A stretch of DNA of 45,524 bases from Mycobacterium sp. (lineage in GTDB: Bacteria > Actinomycetota > Actinomycetes > Mycobacteriales > Mycobacteriaceae). The stretch covers positions 1-45,524 of the forward strand of contig JAOPWC010000110.1 in the NCBI GenBank assembly GCA_025965895.1, given 5' to 3'. The position numbers were made by a program, and so were the translations under genes. Shown piece after piece: positions 8,879 through 18,212 of the stretch (its first letter is position 1; each line of letters begins with the position of its first letter). A model generated the notes under the pieces. That model was given only the letters and a program-made list of their open reading frames with translations. It was not told the origin of the DNA and ran no database searches.

Positions 8879-10267
8879 TTACGACCCGGGAGCGGTGTCG
8901 GGGGGCGCGGTCGTTGGCCCGCTTGACCATCCGCGGTCGCGCAGGAGCAGGTCGGCGATGGTTTCGCGACGTACCAACTCTCGGGTTCGGCCGTCGCCGA
9001 CCGCCACCAGCGGCGGACGTCCCACGGTGTTGTAGTTGGACGCCATGCTGTGGTGATAGGCGCCGGTGCAGGCCACCGCCAGTAGGTCGCCGGGGTGGAT
9101 GTCGGCGGGCAGGTCGACATCGCGGGCGATTTCGTCGCCGGCTTCGCAGTGCCGGCCCACCACGGTGACGGGCTTCGTTGGGATGGCGGTGTGGCGGTTG
9201 GCGAGAACCACAGTGTATTTCGCGTCATACAGGGCGACGCGCGGGTTGTCGCTCATGCCGCCGTCGACGGCGACGAAGGTACGTCCACCGGGCTGAGACT
9301 TCACGGTGAGCACCCGGTACAGGGTGACACCGGCGCGTGCGCTGATCGCCCGGCCCGGCTCGATCACGAGAGCGGGGCGCGGGAATCGGTGGGCGGCGCA
9401 TGCAGTCTCAAGGGCGGTGTCGATGACGTGGGCGAGCTCGTCGAGGTTGAGCGCACGGTCGCCGCGGACGTAAGGAACGCCGTGCCCGCCGCCGATGTTG
9501 AGCTCGCTCAGGACGACGCCGTGGGTGTCGCGAACCTCTGCCATGACCGCGATCATCCGCCGGATCGCCTGGCCGTAGAGTCCGGCGTCGGTGACTTGCG
9601 ACCCGATGTGGCAATGCAGCCCGACCAGGTCCAGCCACGGCTGATCCAGAACTCGCTTGACCGCGGCTGCGGCGTGGCCACCGGCCAGGGTGAAGCCGAA
9701 TTTCTGATCAGCGACGCCGGTGGTGACGGCCGGATGCCCGTGGATGTCGATGTCGGGAATGACCCGGATGAGCACCCGCTGCCGGCGGCGCACCCGACCG
9801 GCAAGGAACGCGATTTCGATCGGTGAATCCACCACGATGCGACCTACCCCGACGGTCGCGGCATTGTGTAGCTCGTCGGGCGTTTTGGCGTTGCCGTGCA
9901 TAATGATCCGCGACGGGTCGACCCCACCGGCCAACGCCACGGCCAGCTCGCCGCCCGAGCACACGTCCAGCCCGACCCCCTCTTGGGCTACCCAGTGCGC
10001 GACCGCCGTGGTGAGCAGCGACTTGCCGGCGTAGACCACTTCGACGCTCGGCAGCGTGGCGCGATAGCGGCGGATCCGCTGGCGGAAGTCGGTCTCATCG
10101 AGCACATAGGTCGGGGTGCGGAATTCGTCGGCCAACTCCGTCAACGAGACCCCGCCAACGCACAGTCGGCCGCCGTCATCCACCTGGGTGGTCAGCGGCC
10201 AAATGGACCGATCCAGCCGGGGAGTCGCGGCGTGATGCAGCGACGGCAATAGCTCTAAAAGCGTCAT
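8879..10267 (-). CDS. Diaminopimelate decarboxylase-like PLP enzyme (LysA family)
   Basis: A 462-residue fold-III PLP decarboxylase. The Schiff-base lysine is Lys82 in VYAGKS. Other family motifs are CSGGE, HCHIGSQ (PLP stacking His), NIGGGHG (phosphate loop), EPGRAI, and the active-site CTGAYHHSM followed by a Tyr-containing loop. LysA converts meso-diaminopimelate to lysine. This copy ends a minus-strand group that begins with VWA gene 2 and the LCP gene, so it may be a paralogue acting on a related amino acid or cell-wall precursor rather than the housekeeping LysA, which normally sits beside argS/thrA. Start ATG 10267. Confidence 0.85.
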   Translation of the reverse strand: MTLLELLPSLHHAATPRLDRSIWPLTTQVDDGGRLCVGGVSLTELADEFRTPTYVLDETDFRQRIRRYRATLPSVEVVYAGKSLLTTAVAHWVAQEGVGLDVCSGGELAVALAGGVDPSRIIMHGNAKTPDELHNAATVGVGRIVVDSPIEIAFLAGRVRRRQRVLIRVIPDIDIHGHPAVTTGVADQKFGFTLAGGHAAAAVKRVLDQPWLDLVGLHCHIGSQVTDAGLYGQAIRRMIAVMAEVRDTHGVVLSELNIGGGHGVPYVRGDRALNLDELAHVIDTALETACAAHRFPRPALVIEPGRAISARAGVTLYRVLTVKSQPGGRTFVAVDGGMSDNPRVALYDAKYTVVLANRHTAIPTKPVTVVGRHCEAGDEIARDVDLPADIHPGDLLAVACTGAYHHSMASNYNTVGRPPLVAVGDGRTRELVRRETIADLLLRDRGWSSGPTTAPPDTAPGS

Positions 10268-10363
10268 GAATCCACCGTGCGCGTCCCGGCACGGGTTGGA
10301 ACAACTCTTGACGAAGCCCTGATGCCCGGCGACCCGAATTTTGACACCTCAGCGGCAGCGAAA

Positions 10364-11902
10364 TCAGTTGACGCACGGGATGTCTGTACCGACGACCGGC
10401 CGGCCCTGATCAGGTGGCGGGGTGGGGTCTGAAGAGCCGTCGGAGCCTGCGGAGTTCGCGGACACGGCGGTGGCGGAGTCGGTGGCGGAGTCGGTGGTGG
10501 AGTCGGACGTGCCGAGGCTTGACGGCAGGGTGTAGTCGTTACCGAGCACGACGCGGATATGTCCGGGCTCCTGGGTGGAGTCCAACCGCGGGGGCACGTC
10601 GATGCCGAGCAGCGCCGCGAGGTTCTGCGCGTCGGTCGCTGCCCCGGAACCGTAGCCGATTGCCGTTTGCCGCGGTTCGCCCGTGAGCGGATTGCGAACC
10701 TCTCCCTTGGTGTAGCCCCGCTGGGTCAACCCATGGGACACGGTGTTGGCGAGGCCCGACGTCGAACCGGCGTTGATCACGTCGACGGTGCTGGACGGCG
10801 CAGCAGAAGCGGCGTCGGTGGACGCTGTGTCCGACGTGCCGGTGAACGCTGTCGTCACTACCGATTTGATCGCCGCCGGATCGACGATGTTGACCGCCTG
10901 GTCGTTGACGGTGTCGTAGCGCAGCACGGGCAGCGTCTGGTACTGCACGCTGGCGCCGGTGATCGCGCCGACGCGGCGGAACAACGCGTCCGTCCAGCCG
11001 GTAGACAACACGATGTCCTTGCGCACCATCGCCATCAGACTGCTCAGTCTGCTCAGGTTGGTGAAGGTGCCGCTGTCCTGGAGTTTCCGCATCACAGAGA
11101 CAAGGAAGGCCTGCTGGCGGTGCGTGCGATCCAGGTCGCCGTTGTCGAGGCCGTGACGCTGCCGTACGAACGCCAAAGCCTGTGCGCCGTCCAGCGTTTG
11201 GCGTCCGGCAGGGAAGTCTGCGCCGGAGTAGTCGTCATAGACGGCGTGGTTCAGGCACACATCGATGCCGCCGAGGCTGGAGGCAAGATCATAGAAGCCG
11301 GCCAGATTGATCTCGGCGAAGTTGTCGATCGGAACACCGGTCAGGTCGCGTACCGCCGACAGCGTCGCCGCGCGGCCGGCTTCGCGACCCTGCCGCTCCA
11401 GCTTTGATTGATCGCTGACGCCTTCGTCGATCAGCCGCTGTTCGGCCTCCGCTTTCTTCAGGCCGTATGCCTCTTTGATTTTGAGGTGGCTGTAGCCCTT
11501 GATGTCATTGACCGCGACGTAGTCGTCGCGCGGGATGGAGAAGGCCACGACTGTGTTGTCGGTCGAGATGTGCGCCAGGATAAGCGTGTTGGTGTTGTAG
11601 CCGCCGGAATCGGAATCGCCGGCGTGCAGCTTGTCCAGGATTTGCTGTGGTAGGTCGTTGCCGTCCTGATCCTTGCGTGAGTCCAATCCGATCAACAGCA
11701 GGTTGATCGCGCCGTCACCGGATTTGGGAGCCTCAGGGCCCAGGGCCTGCGAAATGGTGATCCCGCCCAACGCGTGTTTCATAGTCCACCAGCCGACACC
11801 GCTCACCGCCAGGAGCACCACAGAGACGACCGCGAGTGCGGATCGCAGCACCGTGATGACGGGCCGCGCAGCCGCGCGGCCGTGGCGGCCCGTGTGGGTC
11901 AT
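10364..11902 (-). CDS. LytR-CpsA-Psr (LCP) family protein with LytR_C domain
   Basis: The 512-residue type II membrane protein has one N-terminal helix (about 18-42), an LCP catalytic domain (about 65-270) with conserved [26 protein letters not shown] and [23 protein letters not shown], then a LytR_C domain (about 365-460) and a low-complexity Ser/Thr/Asp tail. LCP enzymes transfer glycopolymers to peptidoglycan; in mycobacteria they ligate arabinogalactan. Its ATG overlaps the stop of VWA gene 2 by four bases (ATGA), so the two should be co-translated. It is probably transcribed from the promoter carrying copy 2 of the 13-bp motif. Confidence 0.9.
   Translation of the reverse strand: MTHTGRHGRAAARPVITVLRSALAVVSVVLLAVSGVGWWTMKHALGGITISQALGPEAPKSGDGAINLLLIGLDSRKDQDGNDLPQQILDKLHAGDSDSGGYNTNTLILAHISTDNTVVAFSIPRDDYVAVNDIKGYSHLKIKEAYGLKKAEAEQRLIDEGVSDQSKLERQGREAGRAATLSAVRDLTGVPIDNFAEINLAGFYDLASSLGGIDVCLNHAVYDDYSGADFPAGRQTLDGAQALAFVRQRHGLDNGDLDRTHRQQAFLVSVMRKLQDSGTFTNLSRLSSLMAMVRKDIVLSTGWTDALFRRVGAITGASVQYQTLPVLRYDTVNDQAVNIVDPAAIKSVVTTAFTGTSDTASTDAASAAPSSTVDVINAGSTSGLANTVSHGLTQRGYTKGEVRNPLTGEPRQTAIGYGSGAATDAQNLAALLGIDVPPRLDSTQEPGHIRVVLGNDYTLPSSLGTSDSTTDSATDSATAVSANSAGSDGSSDPTPPPDQGRPVVGTDIPCVN
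10470..10505 (-). repeat. 12-bp in-frame tandem repeat in the LCP tail
   Basis: Three tandem copies of GTGGCGGAGTCG (third copy GTGGTGGAGTCG), read on the plus strand, encode DS-A/T-T repeats in the C-terminal tail of the LCP protein. Length variation between strains would be expected. Confidence 0.8.
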
Positions 11903-12909
11903 ATCGGTAGCCGGCGGTTCAGCGGAATGGCGAGACAGGCGGCGGCGGTGGCGATCAGCACCGCCAGTCGCAACCAGCCGGCCGACGCGGGGCCCCGCAC
12001 GGTCTTGTAGCCGACTTGTTGCTGCACGGCGGCGTAGCTGCGGTTGAGCTCATCGATGCTGGCGGCGGTGTAGGACTGACCGCCGGACAGTTGGGCGATC
12101 CTCGTCATCATCTCGCCGTCGACCGGCACGGGCAGTTGCCGGTCGTTGACCGCAACAATGCCGGCCTTGGTCCCGAAGGAGATTGTCGAGATCGGCACGC
12201 CCTGGTCCCTGGCAGTGCGCGCAGCCGTGTAACACCCGCGAGGGTTGTCCGGGTTCTGCGGCTTGTTCTCCTTTCCGTCGGAGAGCAACACGATCCGCGC
12301 GGGCGGCGGCTTGTCGTCATCGCTGCTGATCACGGCGCTGACCGTGGCGACCGACTGCAGCGCGGTGAAGATCGCCTCACCGGTCGCTGTGCTGTCGGCC
12401 GGGCGCAGGTTGTGCAGGGCGGTCGTCGTGCTGGCGTGATTCGGGGTGGGCGACACGAGAAGGTCGGCTGTTCCGGCGAACGCGATGAGGCCCAGGTTGA
12501 CTCCCGGGGTCAGCTGGTCGGCGAAGTGTCCGGCGGCCTGCTGCGCGGCCGCGAGGCGGCTGGGCGTCACGTCGGTGGCCCGCATCGACTGTGACACATC
12601 GATGGCCAGCATGATGACCGCGCGATTGCGCGGCTGGTGCAGCTCGTGCGTCGGGCCGGCCACTGCGACAGTCATCACCAGCAACGCGGCGATCAGCAGC
12701 GCGACCGGCAGGTGACGCCACGCACTGGGCCGTTGGGGAGCAACGGAATCCAGCAAGTCGAGGTTGGTGAAGCGGCGCATCCGCCGGCGCCGCCGCGCCT
12801 GCGTCACCGCGTACAGCGCGACCAGCAGGAGCGGCACCGCCGCCAACAGGAACCACGCCGGGTGCTCGAATCCCGACACTGACATCACACCCAGTCCCGG
12901 GAAGTTCAT
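11899..12909 (-). CDS. VWA-domain membrane protein (Rv1481-like), copy 2
   Basis: This 336-residue protein is a full-length paralogue of the one at 4848-5858: same length, same helix positions, MIDAS motif DVSQS starting at Asp104, and matching stretches such as [11 protein letters not shown] and GYKTVRG/GYQIVRG. The VWA domain should face the periplasm and bind Mg2+ or another divalent ion. Its stop overlaps the LCP start. Upstream (minus strand) lie 201 bases and then the ArsR gene; that gap holds copy 2 of the 13-bp motif. Function unknown; family members often act with MoxR ATPases, and none is present here. Confidence 0.85.
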   Translation of the reverse strand: MNFPGLGVMSVSGFEHPAWFLLAAVPLLLVALYAVTQARRRRRMRRFTNLDLLDSVAPQRPSAWRHLPVALLIAALLVMTVAVAGPTHELHQPRNRAVIMLAIDVSQSMRATDVTPSRLAAAQQAAGHFADQLTPGVNLGLIAFAGTADLLVSPTPNHASTTTALHNLRPADSTATGEAIFTALQSVATVSAVISSDDDKPPPARIVLLSDGKENKPQNPDNPRGCYTAARTARDQGVPISTISFGTKAGIVAVNDRQLPVPVDGEMMTRIAQLSGGQSYTAASIDELNRSYAAVQQQVGYKTVRGPASAGWLRLAVLIATAAACLAIPLNRRLPI

Positions 12910-13054
12910 ATCCGCTGCCGCCGCAGAAAATTACGTCGGTCGCTACGCCCGCTGCGGTGCCGACACCGAGCCAACGACAATGAGGACGCTCCTCTCATGA
13001 CCGCAGTACCAGGTCGGCGGGCATGTAACCCAGTAGAACGGAAATTTCGCAGTT

Positions 13055-13067
13055 CAGTCAAACGCTT
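13055..13067 (-). promoter_or_regulatory. Operator-like 13-bp motif, copy 2 (upstream of VWA gene 2)
   Basis: Read on the minus strand it is AAGCGTTTGACTG, identical to copy 1. It lies about 146 bases upstream of the VWA gene 2 start and downstream of the ArsR stop, so it can only serve the VWA2-LCP transcript. Confidence 0.6.
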
Positions 13068-13110
13068 GTAAAAGTGTTGCCAATATTTTGTCAGGCTGTG
13101 TCTTAGCCGA

Positions 13111-13470
13111 TCAGCCTGACGCCCGGCGTCCTCGCTGACTTGGCCGTTCGAGTTCGAGTCGCCTGCCGATGGCGATGCGAACGATGTCGACGATGTGCGG
13201 ATCCGCGACGACGTAAATCTGCCGCTTGCCGTGGCGGCGCGCTTCGACCAGGCCGGCGAGCTTGAGCTTGCCGAGGTGATGGCTCACCGTGGCCATGCTC
13301 TGACCGGTGTGCTCGGCAAGGGTGCCGACGTCGCTGTCACCGCTGGCCAGCAGCCACAGGATGTGCAGCCGTACCGTCGCCGAAAGCAGGCCGAACATCG
13401 CTGCGGTGTCCTGCAGAAGCCGTGGCGGCAAATGCTCGGCTACCGCTCTGGCTTCGGGAGCGTCGGGCAC
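13111..13470 (-). CDS. ArsR/SmtB-family winged-helix repressor, Cys-free
   Basis: A 119-residue protein with the ArsR winged helix: LRLHILWLL-like alpha2 region, recognition helix QSMATVSHHLGKLKLAGLV at about residues 56-74, and a basic wing (RRHGKRQIYVV). It contains no cysteine, so a thiol-based arsenic or cadmium site is excluded. The alpha5 region begins DPH, as in SmtB/CzrA, but the distal His of the D-x-H-x10-H motif is replaced by Arg. GTG 13470 follows GAGGAG. It is divergent from mgtA, and the 98-base gap holds copy 3 of the 13-bp motif; I infer it represses itself, mgtA and the two VWA operons. Confidence 0.85.
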   Translation of the reverse strand: MPDAPEARAVAEHLPPRLLQDTAAMFGLLSATVRLHILWLLASGDSDVGTLAEHTGQSMATVSHHLGKLKLAGLVEARRHGKRQIYVVADPHIVDIVRIAIGRRLELERPSQRGRRASG

Positions 13471-13519
13471 GGGACTCCTCTCGGTGCGTTTCAGGCTGAC
13501 TGATCACCATGAGTTGCGC

Positions 13520-13532
13520 AAGCGTTTGATTG
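13520..13532 (+). promoter_or_regulatory. Operator-like 13-bp motif, copy 3 (arsR/mgtA divergent promoter)
   Basis: AAGCGTTTGATTG lies midway in the divergent arsR-mgtA region, 36 bases before the mgtA ATG. It differs from copies 1 and 2 by one C-to-T change. A CAAGCGTTTG near-palindrome is centred in it and the flank TTGCGCAA is also self-complementary. Confidence 0.65.
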
Positions 13533-13568
13533 TAAGGTGGGGATTTTCCGGTCACCGGAGGTAGCTTC

Positions 13569-16172
13569 ATGCCCGACGGGCCAATGACAACCGGCGAAGC
13601 CAGATTGCAGGAGCTGGCAGAGGCCTCCGTCTTCACAGTGTTTCAACGGCTGGCCGGTTCGCCGCGCGGGTTGACGGAGGCGGAGGCCGCCGAGCGTTTG
13701 CATCGCTTCGGTGAGAACGAACCGTTTCGGGTCCCTGAGGTCAAGCTCGTCGCGCGACTGGGCGCGGCACTGCGGAGCCCGTTCGTGGCGCTGCTCGCCG
13801 CATTGGGTGGTGTCTTCGTGCTGGTGGGTGTCGCCCGCGGGGCGTTCATCGTCGCGATGATGATTGCGCTGGCGGTGATACTGCGTATCTGGCAGCAGAC
13901 CCGCTCGATCCACGCCATGCATGCATTGCGGGACATGGTGACCTCGACGGTCACCGTGCGGCGCCGGGCGTGTGCCGATCAGCTGCCGATCGATCGGGAA
14001 GTCCCGGTGGAAGACGTGGTTCCGGGCGACCTCGTCGTGCTACAGGCAGGAGACATCGTCCCGGCAGATCTTCGCATCCTGTCTGGAAACGACCTGGTTA
14101 TCGACCAAACCGCGTTGACCGGTGAATCGCTGCCGGCGGCCAAGTCGGCGGCGGTGAAGCAGGCGCCGCGCGATTCGGTTGTCGGCTCGCCCAGCGTGTG
14201 CCTCTCGGGGACGGTGGTGGTGTCGGGCAGGGCCAAAGCGGTGGTGATCGCCACTGGGGCGCGCACCTACTTCGGAACCCTTGCCGGCACGGCCGACGCC
14301 TCCCGCCCGGAGTCCAGCTTCGACCGCGGTGTCCGCGCCGTCGGGTGGACGCTGGTGCGCTTCATGCTGGTGATGGCGCCGATCGTGTTGGTCGTCAGCG
14401 GCCTGGTCAGAGGCAACTGGTCGCAGGCGGCGATGTTCGCGGTCGCCGTGGCCGTCGGTTTGACGCCCGAGATGCTGCCCGTCATCGTGACCAGCAATCT
14501 GTCTCGCGGCGCTATGCGCCTGGCACGGGAACGGGTCGTCGTCAACCGGCTCAACGCCATTCAGGACCTCGGCGCGATCGATGTGTTGTGTGTCGACAAG
14601 ACCGGAACCTTGACCGAGGATAGGATCGTCTACGCTCACAGCACCGACGTGACAGGCCGCATCGATCCGGCTGTCGATGAGTTTGCTTATCTCGCAGTGC
14701 ACTTCGGCGACAGCCGCCCGAGTCGCCTCGACGACGCCATCGTTGACCTGCTCGCCGAGCCGGACATGTGCGTTCTCGCCGACGCGGCATTCGAGAAGGT
14801 CGACGAGATCGGTTTCGACTACACCCGCCGCCGTTCCACAGTGGTCGTGTCGCGCCAACGCGGAGAACACATCGTCATCTGCAAGGGCGATCCCGAACAG
14901 GTGTTGCCGCGGTGCAGCCGCGCCCGCATGGGCAGCGACATCAGCACCTTCGGCGACGACCTCAGGGCCGAAGCCGATGAGCTGCTCAACGCCTACCGCA
15001 CTCAAGGAATGCGGGTACTCGCGGTCGCCGCCAAGAGCGAGCCGGGTCGGCTTGAGAAATATGACGAACTCGATGAAAACGACCTGGTACTGACAGGATT
15101 CGTCGCCTTCGTCGACCCGATTCGCGACAGCGCCGCCACTGCTGTGCGCACGCTCGCCGAACACGGCGTCGGTGTGAAGATCCTCACCGGAGACAGTAAA
15201 ACCGTCGCCCAGCAGGTGGCCACGCAGGTCGGTGTCGGCGGGGAGGTGATCGTCGGCGAAGACATCGACCGGCTCACTGCGGCCCAGCTGCGCGAGGCCG
15301 CGGCGCGCACCGGCGTGTTCGCCGAGCTGACTCCGGCGCACAAGACGCGGATCGTGTCAGCGCTGCGCGACTCTGGCAACGCCGTCGGCTTCCTCGGGGA
15401 CGGGGTCAACGACGTGCCCGCACTGCGAGTGGCCGACGCGGGCATCGCCGCAGACACCGCTACGGATGTGGCGAAGCACGCCGCGGACCTGATCTTGCTG
15501 GACAAGGACCTTGCGGTGGTGGCGCGCGGGGTTGTCGAAGGTCGGCGCACGCTGGCCAACACGATGAAATACGTCAGGATCACCGCCAGCTCGAATTTCG
15601 GCAACGTGCTCTCGGTGCTGGTCGCCAGCGCGTTTCTGCCGTTTCTGCCGATACTTCCGATTCAGCTTCTGGTGCAGAACCTGCTCTACGACACCGCGCA
15701 GCTGACGTTGCCGTGGGATCGGGTCGACAGCGACTACCTGCAAGCCCCGAGGCGGTGGAAGTCGCGTGGTCTCGTCCCATTCATGCTCACTTTCGGCGCG
15801 TTGAGCTCGGTGTTCGACCTCGCGACCTTCGCGGCGTTGTGGTGGATATTCGATGTCGACCACTCCGCCAACGTGTTTCAGACCGGATGGTTCGTCGAAG
15901 GGCTGATCACGCAGCTTCTCGTGGTGATGGTCCTGAGGGGACGGGCCGCGCCGTGGCGCGGAGCACGCGCGGCAGGCGTCGTCGTCGCCGCGGCGGTTGT
16001 CGCGGCGAGCGTTGGGCTGGTGTTGTCGATGACACCGGTCGCGGCGGTGTTCCGGATGGCGCCGCCGCCCGCCACGTACCTGCTCTGGCTGCTCGCAATC
16101 GCGACCGGGTATGCGCTGGCCGCTCAGCTGGTGAAAAGGAAACGCCTACGGCGCACGCAGAGCTGGCTGTAG
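13569..16172 (+). CDS. mgtA: MgtA-type magnesium P-type ATPase (P3B)
   Basis: An 867-residue P-type ATPase. It has the phosphorylation site DKTGTLTED (Asp343), the actuator TGES (about residue 184), the hinge GDGVNDVPAL (about 612) and about ten membrane helices. The stretch GLTPEMLPVIVTSNLSRGAM, together with RVVVNRLNAIQDLGAIDVLC, is diagnostic of MgtA/MgtB magnesium importers; heavy-metal CPx motifs are absent. Predicted role is ATP-driven Mg2+ uptake across the cytoplasmic membrane. ATG 13569 follows GGAGG. It is divergent from arsR. The stop is 7 bases from that of the convergent second Nramp gene. No M-box or leader peptide was seen in the 98-base promoter. Confidence 0.9.
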   Translation: MPDGPMTTGEARLQELAEASVFTVFQRLAGSPRGLTEAEAAERLHRFGENEPFRVPEVKLVARLGAALRSPFVALLAALGGVFVLVGVARGAFIVAMMIALAVILRIWQQTRSIHAMHALRDMVTSTVTVRRRACADQLPIDREVPVEDVVPGDLVVLQAGDIVPADLRILSGNDLVIDQTALTGESLPAAKSAAVKQAPRDSVVGSPSVCLSGTVVVSGRAKAVVIATGARTYFGTLAGTADASRPESSFDRGVRAVGWTLVRFMLVMAPIVLVVSGLVRGNWSQAAMFAVAVAVGLTPEMLPVIVTSNLSRGAMRLARERVVVNRLNAIQDLGAIDVLCVDKTGTLTEDRIVYAHSTDVTGRIDPAVDEFAYLAVHFGDSRPSRLDDAIVDLLAEPDMCVLADAAFEKVDEIGFDYTRRRSTVVVSRQRGEHIVICKGDPEQVLPRCSRARMGSDISTFGDDLRAEADELLNAYRTQGMRVLAVAAKSEPGRLEKYDELDENDLVLTGFVAFVDPIRDSAATAVRTLAEHGVGVKILTGDSKTVAQQVATQVGVGGEVIVGEDIDRLTAAQLREAAARTGVFAELTPAHKTRIVSALRDSGNAVGFLGDGVNDVPALRVADAGIAADTATDVAKHAADLILLDKDLAVVARGVVEGRRTLANTMKYVRITASSNFGNVLSVLVASAFLPFLPILPIQLLVQNLLYDTAQLTLPWDRVDSDYLQAPRRWKSRGLVPFMLTFGALSSVFDLATFAALWWIFDVDHSANVFQTGWFVEGLITQLLVVMVLRGRAAPWRGARAAGVVVAAAVVAASVGLVLSMTPVAAVFRMAPPPATYLLWLLAIATGYALAAQLVKRKRLRRTQSWL

Positions 16173-16179
16173 CGCGCCG

Positions 16180-17457
16180 TCAGCCGGTGAACTGCTGGAC
16201 CAGGAAGATCACGCTGAGGATCGTGATGACGAGCGTCACGACCCAGCCCGCGGCATACAGCCGACTTCCAATGGGGTTGTCCTCCATGATTCGACGGTCC
16301 CGGCTGAGCAGCATCATCGCGATCAACCCGACCGGGGTGGCGATGCCGCCCATCACGCTTGCGATGACCAACAGCTTCACGGGCGGTATCCCGAGGCCGA
16401 TGATGATCGCGAGCGACACCACGGTCGTGGCGGCGATGGTGAAAGTGAACACCGGCGCGCGGCGTGGCCGTGCCGGCAGCCCGTTGGCCGAGCGTAGTTG
16501 CACGGCGACCACGTGGCCGGTCGCCGCCAGCAGGACCGGCAACGCGACGAGCGCCGAGACCAGCAGGCCGATGCCGAAAACCTCGCTGGCATAGCGACCC
16601 GCGACCGGGCCAAGCGCTTGCGCGGCCTCCTCGGCCGTGTCGACCAGGTGATGGTGCATACCCAGCGTGGCGCCCGTGGCGATGAGGATGAACCACAGCA
16701 CCACGGTGGTGCCCAGGGCCGCCGCCGTAGCCTCTCGGCAGCGGTAGCGCAGCGACTTGCCGCGTGGCCGTTCATGCGCCTGCTCCATGGTCTGCCACAG
16801 GTAGACGTAGCTCGTCAGCGTGGTGCCCAGCATCGCGAGGCCGCCGGTGACGACGTCCTGGTCGAGGCTGAACCGCGGAATCAGTGTTCCGGCCAGGACC
16901 GCCGCCCAGTGGGGATGGGCCAGCACCGCCGCAACCGGATAAGCGAGCAGGCACAGCATCACGTACTTGAGCACCCGCTGTAGCTGGCCCAGGTTGCCCC
17001 AGAACAGCAGGCCCGACACGACGACGGCGACGGCGACGGTGAACCAGTCGCTGTCGTGCTGGGCGAGCAGCCCGATGGCAGCACCTCCGGCGTGCATGTC
17101 GGCGGCGATGGTGAGTACATTGACCGCCACAATGCTGGCCGCGACGGTCCACGCGAACACCGAGCCGTAGCGGTCGCGCACGGCCTGCTGCAGATCGCGG
17201 CCGCTGCCCGCGCCCAGCCGGGTGGCAATGACCAGCGCGACAGCCAGCATCGGAAACAGCAGCCACGCCAGCCACGACAGCGCGTACACCGTGGTCGAGC
17301 CGACCACCACCATCGTGGCCACAGTTGTGGGGTCCACATCGGCGGCGCCGCTGATGAGGCCCGGCCCCAGCCGCCCCAGCCACCCACGCCGCAGTATGTC
17401 CCCCGATGCACTGCGCCGAGCAGGCAGCTCGAGTTCTTGGACATGCTTGTCCGACAC
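16180..17457 (-). CDS. Nramp-family divalent metal transporter, second type
   Basis: A 425-residue protein with eleven predicted helices. Helix 1 reads GPGLISGAADVDPTTVAT, so the canonical DPGN is DPTT. The helix-6 equivalent reads AMLGTTLTSYVYLWQ, without the Met typical of Mn2+/Fe2+ Nramps. It belongs to a divergent Nramp branch distinct from the copy at 7194-8828 and could carry Mg2+ or another hard cation. GTG 17457 opens MSDKHVQELELP. It is convergent with mgtA. No copy of the 13-bp motif was found upstream. Confidence 0.8.
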   Translation of the reverse strand: MSDKHVQELELPARRSASGDILRRGWLGRLGPGLISGAADVDPTTVATMVVVGSTTVYALSWLAWLLFPMLAVALVIATRLGAGSGRDLQQAVRDRYGSVFAWTVAASIVAVNVLTIAADMHAGGAAIGLLAQHDSDWFTVAVAVVVSGLLFWGNLGQLQRVLKYVMLCLLAYPVAAVLAHPHWAAVLAGTLIPRFSLDQDVVTGGLAMLGTTLTSYVYLWQTMEQAHERPRGKSLRYRCREATAAALGTTVVLWFILIATGATLGMHHHLVDTAEEAAQALGPVAGRYASEVFGIGLLVSALVALPVLLAATGHVVAVQLRSANGLPARPRRAPVFTFTIAATTVVSLAIIIGLGIPPVKLLVIASVMGGIATPVGLIAMMLLSRDRRIMEDNPIGSRLYAAGWVVTLVITILSVIFLVQQFTG

Positions 17458-17616
17458 GGCACGACCCCCTCAACCGCCTCCCCCGATGATGCTGGCGATA
17501 CCCGGCCTACGGCCGCCGAAACGGTCGCGCCCATTTCTTCAGCCGAACCTCAGGGTTTCGGCCGGCGCGTGGCGACGTTCCGCCGCCGGCCCACGTTAGC
17601 GGTGGGGGGCCGATCG

Positions 17617-17874
17617 TCAGGAGCCCGTCGACCGAGGAGGCGTTGTTCGGGCCGCCGCAGCCATCATGGTTTCGTGCGCCCGGCCTGGATCGGTGTCGGC
17701 GGGCACTACCGGCAGGACGATCTTCGTGCGGTTCAGTCCGAGTACTTCGATGGTGTTGACGGGCTGTCGACGGTATCCGCCGAGTCGTACCACTCGGTCG
17801 TCTGTCGGGAGCTTCGCCGGTGCCTTCGCCAATTCGGCCAAGTTGTATTTCACCCGATCAATGGCCCCGAATCG
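17617..17874 (-). pseudogene. DUF5994 gene remnant (C-terminal part)
   Basis: The frame ending at 17617 contains a recognisable DUF5994 C-terminal half (FGAIDRVKYNL, VRLGGYRRQPVNTIEVLG, KIVLPVVPADTDP, AHETMMAAAA). The N-terminal half with the usual GAWWP motif is missing: upstream the frame turns into Arg-rich low-complexity sequence up to 18027 with no ribosome binding site. An intact family member lies at 19421-19933. I read this as a truncated, non-functional copy; a short expressed protein cannot be excluded. Confidence 0.6.
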
Positions 17875-18212
17875 GCGACGATACGATCTCAAACGGTCGC
17901 GTGCGACATGCCGCCGATGCCGCCGATGCCGCTGAACACTACCCACACTGGGGTCGGGGACGAGTTGGCGAGTCGGTGTACTGACCCGCGGCCTGCCCGG
18001 CGGCAATGGATCAAGCACTCCGGTCATCGGACAGGTTGCGGCTTAGGGTGTTTGGATGGGTGTTTGGATCGATTTCCGATGCCCGTCCGCGAGGACGACC
18101 TGCCTGCGCGTTCGGCGCGGCGAAAACGATTGCTTCACGCGCATTTCGGGGAGATCAGCCAAGTATCTCTTTGCGCGTGGGGCCTCGGGACGTCAGGGAA
18201 AAATGTTGCGGG
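17875..18212. other. Intergenic region, nothing recognised
   Basis: About 340 bases between the DUF5994 remnant and the small basic gene. It probably includes the decayed 5' part of the remnant. No promoter, RNA or repeat could be supported. Confidence 0.4.

Noticed and set aside
13471..13568. M-box or other Mg2+ riboswitch before mgtA
   Set aside because: The divergent spacer is only 98 bases and shows no M-box core; the 13-bp repressor-type motif is the only structure.
14040..15341. A 433-codon minus-strand open frame inside mgtA
   Set aside because: Antisense shadow of a strongly conserved P-type ATPase; composition is not that of a real protein.
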